Counted from the stretch's first letter, positions 15,460-25,182 are shown. The stretch is DNA of 52,815 bases from Acinetobacter sp. (GCA_031277915.1 JAITLL010000038.1:1-52815), one strand, 5' to 3'. Translations and numbers: made by a program. Notes: generated by a model not told the origin, from the sequence alone.

Positions 15460-17954
15460 GGTAAAGATACCTCATGACACGTAACAGGCTTAACCACCAC
15501 AATTTGTTGCTTGGCTTGTTCTACATCTACAGAAAAATCTGCCTTACACACACTCTGATCCGATCGTTGAACAGTGACGGTATTGTTCGGTTTTAAATTT
15601 TCTAAATAGACAATGCCATCCATTCCCACATAAGACGACTCTTGGTCAGCTCTATGCACAACAGAACCTACAGGCATAGGTTTACCATCTGCTTGAGTCA
15701 AATAAACGTTAGCAGCAATAGACTGATGAACTGGGAACTTAATCACAACACCCGAACCACGTTTAGCAGAAATACGTTGTTCAACTTGCGTGATGGTAAA
15801 GTTGGAAGGTAAGTCGATTGGGTCGACACTATATTTACCCGAATAATAAGGCGTGACCGATGGCACAAAAATATGGCCTTTTTTATTACTTCGACCAATT
15901 AAACTGTTTTCATATCTGACCAAAACATCCGGTACTTGGTTTGTATCAATCAGTGCAAAAGACTCGCCTAAACGGTTTGAAGCAAACACGTCGCCTGCCA
16001 TATAGATAAGAGAACCGGATAGACCAAACCAGTAGTTATAGTCGTGATTTCCAGACATACCAAAGTCAGTATTAATATAGTTATTACGATAGTTAACCCG
16101 CGCCTGATTGAGATCTTCACTATTTTCATTAAAGCGTCGGGTTAAATCGACTCCAAAACCACCTTCAGACGGAACAGAACGGTTGAAGTTAAGATAGCCC
16201 GTATCGCCCTGCTTATTAAATGCATAACCCGAGTTTACAGTAGCATTTCGCTGGAATAGAGGGATCGAAAGTTGAAATGCGGCACTCCATTCTTTCTCAA
16301 TAAAATCACGGTTTGCACTGAGGGAAACTGTCACACCGTTCATATAACTCGGTAAAATAGGCGCCCATGACAAGTTCAAGAAACGGTTTTTAAAGTCATT
16401 TGCCTTGGTATTGATATAACCGACACCAAAGGTGCCTGAGTTTTTGGTCGCAAAGTAAGTATTGGCTGTTAGACTTTCATTACTATTGACCGAAATTAAA
16501 TTGCTATATTGCAGCCGTGAAAGGTCGGTGTATTCATCATCACGCTGGTTATGGTTAATACTAAAACCAAACCGATTACGGTTATAGCTGTATCCAACCG
16601 TATATTGTTTACCTTGTAAGTCTTTCGTCCGATCTTGAGACATCGACTTATCGGCTTTACTTTGGGTAAAAGAAGCACTAAGCACACCTAAGTTTGCAAG
16701 CTTAAGCACAGACCCTGCACCGAATAACTGTAGATCTGAAGAAAGTTCAGTCCGCCCTTCTACGGTAAACCAGTCATTTACCCCATAACGGGCATCGGCA
16801 GCACTTGCAAATTTCCCATAAGAAAAATTCTTCAGTCCATAGTCTTCACGAATTTTCCCTAAAGATAATGAGTAGTCAAATAGACCGGGCTTTAGCAAAG
16901 TATTGGAAATATAAAACGGTACAGCAGTCGTAACCTGTCGCCCGACCGCATCGGTCGTGACCACAACGGCTTCACCTTTACCATTAATAAAAGGAACATT
17001 ATTTAATATGAACGGGCCAGACTGTACTTCAGTTGAACTGGTCTTTTGCCCATTAATGATTAAATCGACTGTACTAGGCAAAGCAGCTTGTCCAATAAAC
17101 TGCGGTAATGGATAAGTAATTAAATCTGGTCGGGTTGAATAGTTTCTTTGTACCTGAAAACCACCTAGGCGGACAGAACTGCCCCAAGTGGTCTTGCTCC
17201 CAGTAATAATGTCACCCAGTACAAAAGATGTAGCACTCTTTTGGTTATCAAACTGCCAAGATGTGTCATAACGACGATAGCCGTCGTTGTCTAAAGACTC
17301 AGCATTACCTTCATTCTTATATTGATTTTTGACATAAACACCAGAGTTTTTAATTACCCCTAACGGAGAGAAAAAACGCTGCTCTGTAAATAAACTGCTG
17401 GTTGACCCACCCTGATGTGGTCTATAAGTATAAAAATCATAGTTATTGAGCAGCCCTATACCTGACTGGGCAACGACTGGCTTATACCATGAGTCTTTAC
17501 CCAAAACTTGAGTTGGCATCCAAGCAGGCGGAAAGTTAAGCTTAAAATATTGGTTTGATGAATTATATTCATAGCTTACATCTTTTAATTTATCTAAAGA
17601 TATCCAGTCGCTCGTATCGCCACTAAACCCCAAAGTTAAGAGATCTTGATTGGTTAAAGCAATCTCGGTATCCGTTAATAACTCTTGAGGAATCTGGATT
17701 TCTAACTCATCAATCAGTTTCTTTTTTTGTATAAAGTACTCATCATTTTTAACAATAACAGGTACAACTTGTTGCACTGAATATTGGTTTACAACCAAGT
17801 CTAAGTACAGCTTAAACAGTTGATTAATTTCGTTAATATCTTTGGGTGGCGGAGGCAAATCGCCAGCAAGAGCAATATTTGGAATATTTAAGCATCCACC
17901 CGACAACAAAATTAGCAAAATACTTTTGCATAAATTATTATGCCGAAGGATCAT
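15456..17954 (-). CDS. csuD: CsuD, outer-membrane usher of the Csu pilus
   Basis: 832-aa usher of the archaic (sigma) chaperone-usher class. A signal peptide is followed by an N-terminal domain, a 24-strand barrel with plug, and C-terminal domains; the signature of secreted subunit docking is seen as YSTRPDLITYPLPQFIGQAALPSTVDLIING, split by the PLPxxxGxAxxPSxVDLxxN pattern of ushers. The C-terminal region contains GxVVHRADQESSYVGMDGIVYLENL, equivalent to the CTD. Length is normal. Overlaps csuC by four bases at its start and csuE at its end. Confidence 0.94.
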   Translation of the reverse strand: MILRHNNLCKSILLILLSGGCLNIPNIALAGDLPPPPKDINEINQLFKLYLDLVVNQYSVQQVVPVIVKNDEYFIQKKKLIDELEIQIPQELLTDTEIALTNQDLLTLGFSGDTSDWISLDKLKDVSYEYNSSNQYFKLNFPPAWMPTQVLGKDSWYKPVVAQSGIGLLNNYDFYTYRPHQGGSTSSLFTEQRFFSPLGVIKNSGVYVKNQYKNEGNAESLDNDGYRRYDTSWQFDNQKSATSFVLGDIITGSKTTWGSSVRLGGFQVQRNYSTRPDLITYPLPQFIGQAALPSTVDLIINGQKTSSTEVQSGPFILNNVPFINGKGEAVVVTTDAVGRQVTTAVPFYISNTLLKPGLFDYSLSLGKIREDYGLKNFSYGKFASAADARYGVNDWFTVEGRTELSSDLQLFGAGSVLKLANLGVLSASFTQSKADKSMSQDRTKDLQGKQYTVGYSYNRNRFGFSINHNQRDDEYTDLSRLQYSNLISVNSNESLTANTYFATKNSGTFGVGYINTKANDFKNRFLNLSWAPILPSYMNGVTVSLSANRDFIEKEWSAAFQLSIPLFQRNATVNSGYAFNKQGDTGYLNFNRSVPSEGGFGVDLTRRFNENSEDLNQARVNYRNNYINTDFGMSGNHDYNYWFGLSGSLIYMAGDVFASNRLGESFALIDTNQVPDVLVRYENSLIGRSNKKGHIFVPSVTPYYSGKYSVDPIDLPSNFTITQVEQRISAKRGSGVVIKFPVHQSIAANVYLTQADGKPMPVGSVVHRADQESSYVGMDGIVYLENLKPNNTVTVQRSDQSVCKADFSVDVEQAKQQIVVVKPVTCHEVSLP

Positions 17955-18784
17955 GTTTGATCCTCCATTTTGGTGATTTCGATCAACTCTTGTTTTATAC
18001 CTGAGCTATCAACACCATAAATTTTAGATGTTTTTAATAATTCATTTGCAGTCGATTTATCAACTGCAAACTTCATGGTGCTATTTGATAAAACATAACC
18101 AAAAGCAGCCTTCCCTAAAGAAATATCATTGCCAGTTTTTGATGTTTTGAGTGCTGAAAGACGCGCAAATTTCTGACCATTATTTTTAAGATATAACTCA
18201 GGCTGACCCTGTTCATTGTTACGGATTGACCATTGTAAAACTGGTTTTGCTAAAGGATTTTTTGTATTCGCTTTTTGGCTTTCTTCATTTAATCCACTGC
18301 CTATACCTTTTCCATAAGCAAACAATGGAATTGAATAACGCATTTGGAAACTCACTTTAGAAGCATCCTGCTCACTTCCATCAGAAAGACGAATAGGTAA
18401 CTCATCTACAATCAAGCGATATGACTGTTCTTTGCCATCCGGCAAATTCATACTTTTGGTTAAACGAAGCATATGCTTCTCACCTGCTTTAATTTTCGCT
18501 ACAGGTGGGCTTGGTATAACCTCTGATTGCTCGCTATAGTTATCTTTTAAGCCATCTTGATTCCATTTAAATACGCGAATCTGAACCATGGCATCGGTCT
18601 TGCCCGTATTTTGGAGCCAAACTGCAGTTGCTTTTTCGTTGGCTTCAATTTTCGGATAAATTGGCCAAATTAAGAAAGTCGCTTGAGCCATCACAGGCGT
18701 CACAAGTGATAATGTACTTGCAAATAAAAAAGTTTTTAAAATTCCATTTTTAATAAGTGCAGAATTGTTCATACGAATCACCAT
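17951..18784 (-). CDS. csuC: CsuC, periplasmic chaperone of the Csu pilus
   Basis: 277-aa PapD-like chaperone. Signal peptide ends near PVMAQA; the mature N-terminal domain starts TFLIWPIYPKIEANEKATAVW, typical of archaic chaperones that donate a strand to SCPU pilins. Domain 1 carries RVFKWNQDG and MLRLTK; domain 2 follows after SIPLFA. The first ATG (18784) overlaps csuB by 7 nt; an in-frame ATG at 18772 gives a more normal signal peptide (MNNSALIKNG) and may be the true start. Confidence 0.92.
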   Translation of the reverse strand: MVIRMNNSALIKNGILKTFLFASTLSLVTPVMAQATFLIWPIYPKIEANEKATAVWLQNTGKTDAMVQIRVFKWNQDGLKDNYSEQSEVIPSPPVAKIKAGEKHMLRLTKSMNLPDGKEQSYRLIVDELPIRLSDGSEQDASKVSFQMRYSIPLFAYGKGIGSGLNEESQKANTKNPLAKPVLQWSIRNNEQGQPELYLKNNGQKFARLSALKTSKTGNDISLGKAAFGYVLSNSTMKFAVDKSTANELLKTSKIYGVDSSGIKQELIEITKMEDQT

Positions 18785-19311
18785 GAAATCATTATTGAAA
18801 CAGTATCTTTATAAATTCCGGCCGTATGTGATTCATTATTATTTCCTAAATCAACGACACCATATATTTGAAAATTTGCCAGACGGTTTGTAGGCGTTGT
18901 AGCAGGAAGTAAATATATACCACCTACGACATATTCATTTGTTAAACTACTCGAGCTATATAACTTATAAGATAAATAATTAGAAGATGAAGTATTTTTC
19001 ATGCGTCTAATATTATTATCAAGATTTTGACCACCATCTATAGAGATATTTACAGGTAAACTTTCTGTACACCGAATATTCCAGGAAGTTGTACTATTTA
19101 TAATATTAGCTATTACTTTATCTTTGGATAAAGCTGAGTATTGACCAAAGTCCATGTTTTGCTCGATATTATCAATTGAGCAACCATTTTCAATTTTGGC
19201 TTGAACTTTAAAACTCGAATTTAATTGAGGGTCTGCTGCATATATAAATTGGCTAACCGACAGCAAACATATTGCTTTAAAACAAAAGTATTTCATTTTC
19301 TTAAAACTCAA
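18778..19311 (-). CDS. csuB: CsuB, minor spore coat U domain pilus subunit
   Basis: 177-aa secreted SCPU-domain protein. The signal peptide ends near FIYAA; the mature part begins with CSIDNIEQNMDFGQYSALS, a Cys near the first strand and the DFG motif that marks this domain, and ends YKDTVSIMISW. It probably links the CsuA/B rod to the CsuE tip. Its start overlaps csuA by 11 nt. Confidence 0.9.
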   Translation of the reverse strand: MSFKKMKYFCFKAICLLSVSQFIYAADPQLNSSFKVQAKIENGCSIDNIEQNMDFGQYSALSKDKVIANIINSTTSWNIRCTESLPVNISIDGGQNLDNNIRRMKNTSSSNYLSYKLYSSSSLTNEYVVGGIYLLPATTPTNRLANFQIYGVVDLGNNNESHTAGIYKDTVSIMISW

Positions 19312-19852
19312 TCGTAATCGGCACTATATCTGTATATTCACCGTTAGATATACGACTACCATCATGGGTTGCCTGACCAAAAATATCGATATTCTTTTTA
19401 GTGTTCATATCATTAAGAATAAATATATCGTTTGCTTTAATGACTTGTTTACTTAACCCATAGAGTAAGTTATAAGCAATAAAGTCTCTGCCATTACTTA
19501 AGGCATGATAATAATTTTGTGAGAATGAAGCAGGAACATTACTATCATTATTTCCAGATCCAAAGGTTATTTTTAAAGTTGAAATACCAACACATTCAAT
19601 CTGTAAACCTGAGTTTCCACCATCAACTAAACTTGCCTCTAATATTCCATTAAAAGAAGTTGTATTTTCACCAAAATCAACAGTTCCTAAATTTAAATTT
19701 GTCGCATTATTTTCAACAACTTTATTATTAATAGAACAAGAAGGTAATAATTCAATTTGAGTATTTAATTTAGCTCCAATTTCTCTCGCATTAGTCGAGG
19801 AAATTAAAAAATACAAAAGTATAAATGCTGAACCGCGATTTAATATCATCAT
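19301..19852 (-). CDS. csuA: CsuA, minor spore coat U domain pilus subunit
   Basis: 183-aa secreted SCPU-domain protein with a short signal peptide (ending near STNA). It has the domain pattern CSINNKVVENNATNLNLGTVDFGE, broken by the VDFG motif, and ends in YTDIVPITIEF. A GGAGG-like ribosome site (ATGGAGGG) lies upstream of ATG 19852, with a second ATG directly after. It follows csuA/B after 70 bp that contain a hairpin, so its expression is probably lower than that of the main pilin. Confidence 0.9.
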   Translation of the reverse strand: MMILNRGSAFILLYFLISSTNAREIGAKLNTQIELLPSCSINNKVVENNATNLNLGTVDFGENTTSFNGILEASLVDGGNSGLQIECVGISTLKITFGSGNNDSNVPASFSQNYYHALSNGRDFIAYNLLYGLSKQVIKANDIFILNDMNTKKNIDIFGQATHDGSRISNGEYTDIVPITIEF

Positions 19853-19866
19853 CCCTCCATTTAAAA

Positions 19867-19894
19867 CAGGTTCACTCTTCTTCGAGTAAACCTG
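19867..19894 (-). promoter_or_regulatory. Intercistronic hairpin / attenuator between csuA/B and csuA
   Basis: On the minus strand CAGGTTTACTC and GAGTGAACCTG pair with a single mismatch around a six-base loop and are followed by TTTT. It resembles a leaky terminator, of the kind that keeps a major pilin transcript more abundant than those of minor subunits. Confidence 0.65.
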
Positions 19895-19922
19895 CTACTC
19901 AATTAATTATTTCTTTTTATAT

Positions 19923-20465
19923 TTAGAAATTTACAGTTACTAATAGAGTATCTTTATAATCACCTTGTGCTTTTGGTGTGCCTGTATTTGGCGCGATTGT
20001 ACCGAAAATTGGCACAGCCGTAGCTTGGCCACTAACAGTACTGAACTGTTGAGGTTGATTCACAACATATAGGTTTGTACGTGCAGCATCACGGTAAACG
20101 TTATATGCAACTACATCTGCAGATGCAGTATTTTTTAAAGTACGGTCTGTACGTTCACCACCATCAATTGCAACTGTAAAATCAACAGGATCAGTTCCGT
20201 CACAAGTTACAGAAATATTGCCACCTGTTGCTGCCGAAGCAACTTCAGCTGTTAATACGTTGTTCCATGTACCAGAAGTTTTACCAAAATCTAAAGTACC
20301 AAACTTGTTCATATTTCCTTCAGTTTGACTACCACCTACAGTACAGCCTGTTGAGATATTTAACTTAACATCAACTTGTCCAGTAACAGCTGCTTGAGTA
20401 TTTACCGCATAACCAGCAACTATTAATGCTGCAAGAAGTGATTTCTGAATGTTTTTCATATTCAT
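19923..20465 (-). CDS. csuA/B: CsuA/B, major shaft pilin of the Csu pilus
   Basis: 180-aa secreted pilin with one SCPU domain; it forms the thin zigzag rod of the archaic pilus used for biofilm on plastics. The signal peptide ends NTQA, followed by AVTGQVDVKLNISTGCTVGG with the disulfide Cys, LDFG near residue 58, and the final strand DTLLVTVNF. The sequence matches A. baumannii CsuA/B closely as I recall it. Two in-frame ATG codons exist; the second (20459) has better spacing from the AGG ribosome site and gives MKNIQKSLL. Confidence 0.95.
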   Translation of the reverse strand: MNMKNIQKSLLAALIVAGYAVNTQAAVTGQVDVKLNISTGCTVGGSQTEGNMNKFGTLDFGKTSGTWNNVLTAEVASAATGGNISVTCDGTDPVDFTVAIDGGERTDRTLKNTASADVVAYNVYRDAARTNLYVVNQPQQFSTVSGQATAVPIFGTIAPNTGTPKAQGDYKDTLLVTVNF

Positions 20466-20829
20466 AACCTACATATATAATGATTAGACTTGTAGAACAA
20501 AATGAACCAAACTTAATAAATAAAATGTGACCAAATTGTTTTATATATAAAACAAATTAGTATTTACTATTATGTGATTCCTTTCACAATTTAATAACAA
20601 TTATTCAACTTGTATACAAACATTACAAAAAGACTATGTTGAGTTATTTAAAAATCCATTTTTAATGCTTATAAAAACAACAGATTAAATACTCACCCCT
20701 CCTTTAGAAAATTTGCTAAAAAACATGAAAAATAAATATCTTTTCTTTAATAAGAAAACCAAAATAGTTATTTAAATACAACAATTTATAAATTTAAAAA
20801 TATTTAATACGATTTACACACATTAAAAT

Positions 20830-20947
20830 AGGTAGGGCGACCTATTTTAACTACTACTAAACAAACAAAATTAAGTCAGTTGACCTATTTTTTAGTTTTT
20901 AATTGAGTCATATGACCTATAGATAATTAATATAGGTCATATGACCT
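20830..20947. promoter_or_regulatory. Array of four operator-like palindromes between csuA/B and tetR
   Basis: Four 14-bp sites of the form xxGTnnnnnnACCT: AGGTAGGGCGACCT (20830-20843), AAGTCAGTTGACCT (20873-20886), GAGTCATATGACCT (20905-20918) and AGGTCATATGACCT (20934-20947). The last sits in a perfect 20-bp palindrome, TATAGGTCATATGACCTATA (20931-20950). Twofold symmetry and size fit TetR-dimer binding. They lie 365-480 bp upstream of csuA/B and 96-213 bp upstream of the divergent TetR gene, so control of one or both genes is inferred. The remaining 20466-20829 is AT-rich with no other signal noted. Confidence 0.7.
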
Positions 20948-21042
20948 ATATTTAGTTTAATAGAATTTAAATATTTTATTTATATTTTTCTAATTTCATG
21001 GTTTAGAATGACTTTTTTTAAATAGTACTTACAGGCTGGATA

Positions 21043-21681
21043 ATGATCAAAATTGATACCTTTGATACTATGCAAATAAAGAAGTCCTTTACCACACTAA
21101 AGGGACAAGAAAGAATAAAGCAAATCTTAAAAAATGCTGAACTCGTTTTTCTTACTAAGGGTTATTCAGGCTTTAGTATGAGAGGTGTTGCAAATCAATC
21201 TAATATTAGTTTAAGCACCTTGCAGCATTACTTTAAAAACAAGGATATTTTATTAAAAGCATTACTTACTAACTTAAGTTATGATTACATACAGCGAATT
21301 GAGCATTTAATAAACTTAAATGCGAATGAACCACCTTTACATCGTTTTATGAATATTATTGCTAATATAATTTATGAAATAGAGCAACCGGTCATTACCA
21401 ATACATTTAAAGAGTTTTTCTCAATTTCAGATCACTTACCCTATGTATATGAGGCTTTGTCAATCATACAAAAGTATAACTTTGAACTTATATATAAAAT
21501 TATTTTGCCTATTCATAATGAAATATCATCAGAAGAATATAAAGAAAGAGCGATTATTATAATTACTCAACTCAATGGGTATTTAGTGCAACATTCAAAC
21601 AAAAATACAGATGAGTCCTATAAAGAATTTCTAAGAAACATACTTTTAAAAAATATATCGAGATTAGTCAGTGAACCATAA
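21043..21681 (+). CDS. TetR-family regulator divergent from the csu operon
   Basis: 212-aa TetR regulator. HTH region: LVFLTKGYSGFSMRGVANQS then NISLSTLQHYFKNKDILLKA (residues about 32-75), with a variable ligand domain after. It is the known divergent neighbour of csu in A. baumannii. The palindrome array upstream is a good candidate for its operator. Start: ATG 21043; an in-frame ATG at 21070 is possible. No ligand can be read from the sequence. Confidence 0.9.
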   Translation: MIKIDTFDTMQIKKSFTTLKGQERIKQILKNAELVFLTKGYSGFSMRGVANQSNISLSTLQHYFKNKDILLKALLTNLSYDYIQRIEHLINLNANEPPLHRFMNIIANIIYEIEQPVITNTFKEFFSISDHLPYVYEALSIIQKYNFELIYKIILPIHNEISSEEYKERAIIIITQLNGYLVQHSNKNTDESYKEFLRNILLKNISRLVSEP

Positions 21682-21686
21682 GTTTG

Positions 21687-21716
21687 AAAACATAGGAGAA
21701 CTACTCCTATGTTTTT
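21687..21716 (+). terminator. Terminator of the csu-linked tetR gene
   Basis: AACATAGGAG and CTCCTATGTT form a perfect 10-bp stem followed by TTT, 6 nt after the stop codon. Confidence 0.82.
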
Positions 21717-21893
21717 AGTAAAAATTCGGTGTACTTTGGTTCGGTGAAATACTGACCTTAATTTTTTAATAGTTAAAAATTAACAAAGCCAATAAAAGCT
21801 GACTTCATTCATTGCTATTGAATAGTAAAATAAATCTAAAGATAATGGTTCAACACATGAAAACTGAATTTTTTAAAGATTTAGAGAATACTA

Positions 21894-22295
21894 ATGGCAA
21901 ATGCTAATGCATTAAAATTTATAAACGTTGTACTCGCTTTTCTATGGATTTATCAAGGATTGGTTCCCAAACTCCTTTTTATCAATGTTGATGAAATTTT
22001 TGTGTGGCAATGGATAGGATTATCTTTTGAAAATTCGAAACTTGCAGGTCATGCGAGTGGTATCGCCGAAATTATTTTTGGTTTATTGTTTCTGTTTTCT
22101 AGTCACAAATATATTCATTATTTAAGTATTTTAGGCTTATTTGGCCTACTTCTCTTAATTGGTTTTTTAATACCGTCCACGCTTATTTTGCCTTACAACC
22201 CTATCGTAATGAATATTTCGATGATAAGTTTATCAATTATCTATCTACTTTTATTAAAAGAGCAAACTACTCATTTGCATAGAGTCGGTCAATAA
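21894..22295 (+). CDS. DoxX-like family membrane protein
   Basis: 133-aa inner-membrane protein with four predicted helices (FINVVLAFLWIYQGLVPKLL; HASGIAEIIFGLLFLF; HYLSILGLFGLLLLIGFLI; MISLSIIYLLLL). Length, the WIYQGLVPKL motif and the helix order fit the DoxX-like group (PF13781). Function in the family is poorly defined. It is followed 27 bp later by an SDR gene in the same direction, a pairing seen in other Acinetobacter genomes as far as I recall. Confidence 0.78.
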   Translation: MANANALKFINVVLAFLWIYQGLVPKLLFINVDEIFVWQWIGLSFENSKLAGHASGIAEIIFGLLFLFSSHKYIHYLSILGLFGLLLLIGFLIPSTLILPYNPIVMNISMISLSIIYLLLLKEQTTHLHRVGQ

Positions 22296-22322
22296 CATTC
22301 TAATTTTTATATAGAGATTTCA

Positions 22323-23156
22323 ATGAGTTTATCTAAAAGCGATGTTTGTTGTGTAGTCATTACAGGAAGTACCAAAGGTATTGGCTTGGCACTCGCTGAA
22401 GCTTTTTTAAAGCTTGGATGTTCGGTTGTGATCGCTGGACGAAACTCAGAGCACTTAAATCATGCCCTCACCCACCTAGAAACTGATTTTAATAAAGAAA
22501 AATTTATGGGTCTATGCTGCAATGTGACTCAGATTTCCGACGTACAAACCCTTTGGAATAGTGCAATTGAACATTTTGGACATGTAAATGTTTGGATTAA
22601 TAATGCGGGAAGCTGCCATCCAACAAAAGACTTTATTGATCTTCAACCTGATGAATTAAACGCAGCCATTTCTACCAATATTTTAGGCACAATGCTGGGT
22701 TCGCAAGTCGCTTTAAAAGGCATGCTCAAACAAGGTTATGGTCAAATCTTTAACATGGAAGGTTGGGGAAGCAACGGCGAATGGAGTGCAGGCATGACTC
22801 CTTATGCAACTACCAAACGAGCGGTAAGTTATTTTAGTAAAGCACTTTATAAAGAGACCAAATCGACATCAATTTTAACTGGCACCCTAAGCCCGGGCAT
22901 GGTGGCAACCGATTTGTTAGTTTCGTCTTGGACCAATGGAAATATCCAAAATTGGAAAAAGATGAAACGGTTATTTTTCTTTGTGATTGATTCACCAGAA
23001 GTCGTTTGTGCGTATTTAGCAAAGCAAATTATGCAAAACAAAAAAGCCAACCGACGCATCGCGTGGATCACGCCGTGGAAGCTTTTTCTTAGATTTTTAC
23101 AACCTTATTACTGGCGTAGAAACCCTGTTAAAGGTACAGCATTAGAGCACTTATAG
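22323..23156 (+). CDS. SDR family oxidoreductase
   Basis: 277-aa short-chain dehydrogenase. TGSTKGIGLALAEAF is the cofactor loop, NNAG near residue 90, and YATTK gives the Tyr and Lys of the catalytic site; the usual Ser about 13 residues before the Tyr is not clearly in place (the segment reads NMEGWGSNGEW). The C-terminal 60 residues are basic and hydrophobic, suggesting membrane contact. Probably co-transcribed with the DoxX-like gene. Substrate unknown. Confidence 0.85.
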   Translation: MSLSKSDVCCVVITGSTKGIGLALAEAFLKLGCSVVIAGRNSEHLNHALTHLETDFNKEKFMGLCCNVTQISDVQTLWNSAIEHFGHVNVWINNAGSCHPTKDFIDLQPDELNAAISTNILGTMLGSQVALKGMLKQGYGQIFNMEGWGSNGEWSAGMTPYATTKRAVSYFSKALYKETKSTSILTGTLSPGMVATDLLVSSWTNGNIQNWKKMKRLFFFVIDSPEVVCAYLAKQIMQNKKANRRIAWITPWKLFLRFLQPYYWRRNPVKGTALEHL

Positions 23157-23195
23157 TCGAATTTAGCGCTTTAGGCTCTTTTCGCCATAAAATTG

Positions 23196-23238
23196 TTCAG
23201 TAAAAGTTCTCTTTAGAAGAGCTTTTACTGAATTTGAT
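23196..23238. terminator. Bidirectional hairpin between SDR and Kef-type antiporter
   Basis: TTCAGTAAAAG pairs perfectly with CTTTTACTGAA (11 bp) between two converging genes; the loop can extend the stem (TTCT/AGAA). Confidence 0.65.
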
Positions 23239-23243
23239 ATTCA

Positions 23244-25070
23244 TCAAGACTCGCTAGCTGAGTTATCTTCTTTATTTAAAAGCCGCCCTTCCCGTTTTGG
23301 TCGAATCAATGGCGCTGTTGGTCTTGGATGCGTATGTGTATATTGCATACCTACTCCCGCATTGACGTCATCTGCTGCAATTTCAGTTTCAAAACGCTCA
23401 TTATCCAGATCTCGAATTTCTTCGGTAATTCTTTCTACTTCGTCTTCATCTACGCCGAGTTCTTGTAAAATTACTCCGCCAAACTTAATCGCAGATTCAA
23501 AGGTTTCACGGATCATAAAGTCTACTTTTTGTTTGACTAAATGCAGTGAGTGCTCACGGTCATATGAGCGGACTAATAATTTCGCCAAAGGAAATTCATG
23601 AGTAACAAGTTCTACAATTCTATTTGTGGTTTCCTTGCTGTCGACACACACCACAATTGCCTGTGCTGTTGCAGCGCCAGAAGCATGTAAAATATCTAGA
23701 CGGCAACCATCGCCATAATAAATTTTAAAACCAAATTTTTCCGCGTTTTGAATCATGTCCGTATTATTATCAATAATGGTGACATCGACACCTCGCGCTA
23801 ACAACAATTGACTGGTTACCTGCCCAAATCGCCCGAAACCAATCATTAAAACACTACCGCTTAAACCCTCAGCAATATTGACATTTTCTAATGAAACATC
23901 CGCTTTAGTTTGAGTAAAACGTTTAAAAAGAATACCCACAATTGGGGTCAACACCATTGAAAGTACCACAATAGCAGTAAGGTTAGATTTAATAGTACTG
24001 TCTATGACTTGTGCACTTAGCGCGGCAGAGAAAAGTACAAAAGCAAACTCTCCACCTTGAGCCATAAGTAAAGCGCGATCCAATGCTTCAGTATGAGGAC
24101 TTTTGGTTAATCGGGCGACAATATAAATCATCAGTGCTTTAGCAAACATTAGGGCAATTACGCCACTCACAATGAGCTGCCAGTTTTGAGCAACAACCGA
24201 TAAATCCAATGACATGCCGACCCCAAGAAAAAAGAGGCCTAATAAGATTCCTCGGAATGGCTCAATATCTGCTTCAATTTGATGTCTAAAGGTCGATTCA
24301 GATAAAAGTACACCTGCCAAGAAAGCACCCATTGCCATGGACAAACCGCTGACTTGCATGAGTAACGCTGCACCCAACACCACCAATAATGCGGCGGCAG
24401 TCATGACTTCTCGGGCTTTAGCAGCAGCCAAGAGTCTAAATAATGGATTAAGTAACCAATACCCTGCCGCAATCAGACCTGTAATTGCAACTAAACCAAT
24501 TCCTATATTTTCTAGACGTACAGATGTGCTTTCGACTACATGATTCGGCGCCATAAAAGCGACAATAGCCAGCAAAGGTACAATGAGTAAATCTTCAAAA
24601 AGTAAAATGGCTACAATTTTTTGCCCACGAGGTTGAGTCAAATCGCCCCGATCGCCCAACAACTGCATCACAATCGCAGTCGAGGTTAATACAAACCCTG
24701 CCGCACCAATAAAAGCGACTTGCCACGTAAAACCAAATAACAGCCCGACGCCAGTCAAAGCCAGAGCACAAATAATAATCTGTAGTGTGCCAAGGCCAAA
24801 AATTTCGCGCCTAAGACTCCACAAATGTGATGGCTGCATTTCCAAGCCAATCAAAAACAAGTACATCACAATTCCCAACTCAGCAATATGCAAAATTGCA
24901 GTGGAATCTTGAAAAAAAGCAAAACCAAACGGGCCAATAATTAGACCCGCAATTAAATAACCTAATACCGAACCCAAGCCAATACGTTTAAAAATAGGGA
25001 CTGCAATAACAGCCGCTGCCAATAAAACCACGGGGGCAATCAAGCTAATTGAATGTGCTTCTGAGCTCAT
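23244..25070 (-). CDS. Kef-type monovalent cation:proton antiporter (CPA2) with RCK domain
   Basis: 608-aa membrane protein. The first 380 residues hold about twelve hydrophobic segments of the Na+/H+ exchanger fold (GLGSVLGYLIAGLIIGPFG; ELGIVMYLFLIGLEMQ; LLFEDLLIVPLLAIVAF; MAQGGEFAFVLFSAAL). Residues about 400-520 form an RCK-N Rossmann domain (MIGFGRFGQVTSQLLLARG, then IDNN). The pattern and length match KefB/KefC, glutathione-gated potassium efflux proteins; whether this one is glutathione-gated is not clear, and no KefF/KefG-type partner gene is adjacent. Confidence 0.88.
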   Translation of the reverse strand: MSSEAHSISLIAPVVLLAAAVIAVPIFKRIGLGSVLGYLIAGLIIGPFGFAFFQDSTAILHIAELGIVMYLFLIGLEMQPSHLWSLRREIFGLGTLQIIICALALTGVGLLFGFTWQVAFIGAAGFVLTSTAIVMQLLGDRGDLTQPRGQKIVAILLFEDLLIVPLLAIVAFMAPNHVVESTSVRLENIGIGLVAITGLIAAGYWLLNPLFRLLAAAKAREVMTAAALLVVLGAALLMQVSGLSMAMGAFLAGVLLSESTFRHQIEADIEPFRGILLGLFFLGVGMSLDLSVVAQNWQLIVSGVIALMFAKALMIYIVARLTKSPHTEALDRALLMAQGGEFAFVLFSAALSAQVIDSTIKSNLTAIVVLSMVLTPIVGILFKRFTQTKADVSLENVNIAEGLSGSVLMIGFGRFGQVTSQLLLARGVDVTIIDNNTDMIQNAEKFGFKIYYGDGCRLDILHASGAATAQAIVVCVDSKETTNRIVELVTHEFPLAKLLVRSYDREHSLHLVKQKVDFMIRETFESAIKFGGVILQELGVDEDEVERITEEIRDLDNERFETEIAADDVNAGVGMQYTHTHPRPTAPLIRPKREGRLLNKEDNSASES

Positions 25071-25182
25071 ACATTTCTCATTTTATTTATCTGCAATTGA
25101 TTCTATGTGAAACTATGTTTAAGGGCGATTATTAGTTTTGGGAAGAAGCATTCTAAAAAATAAATAAACTTTCACACCATTA

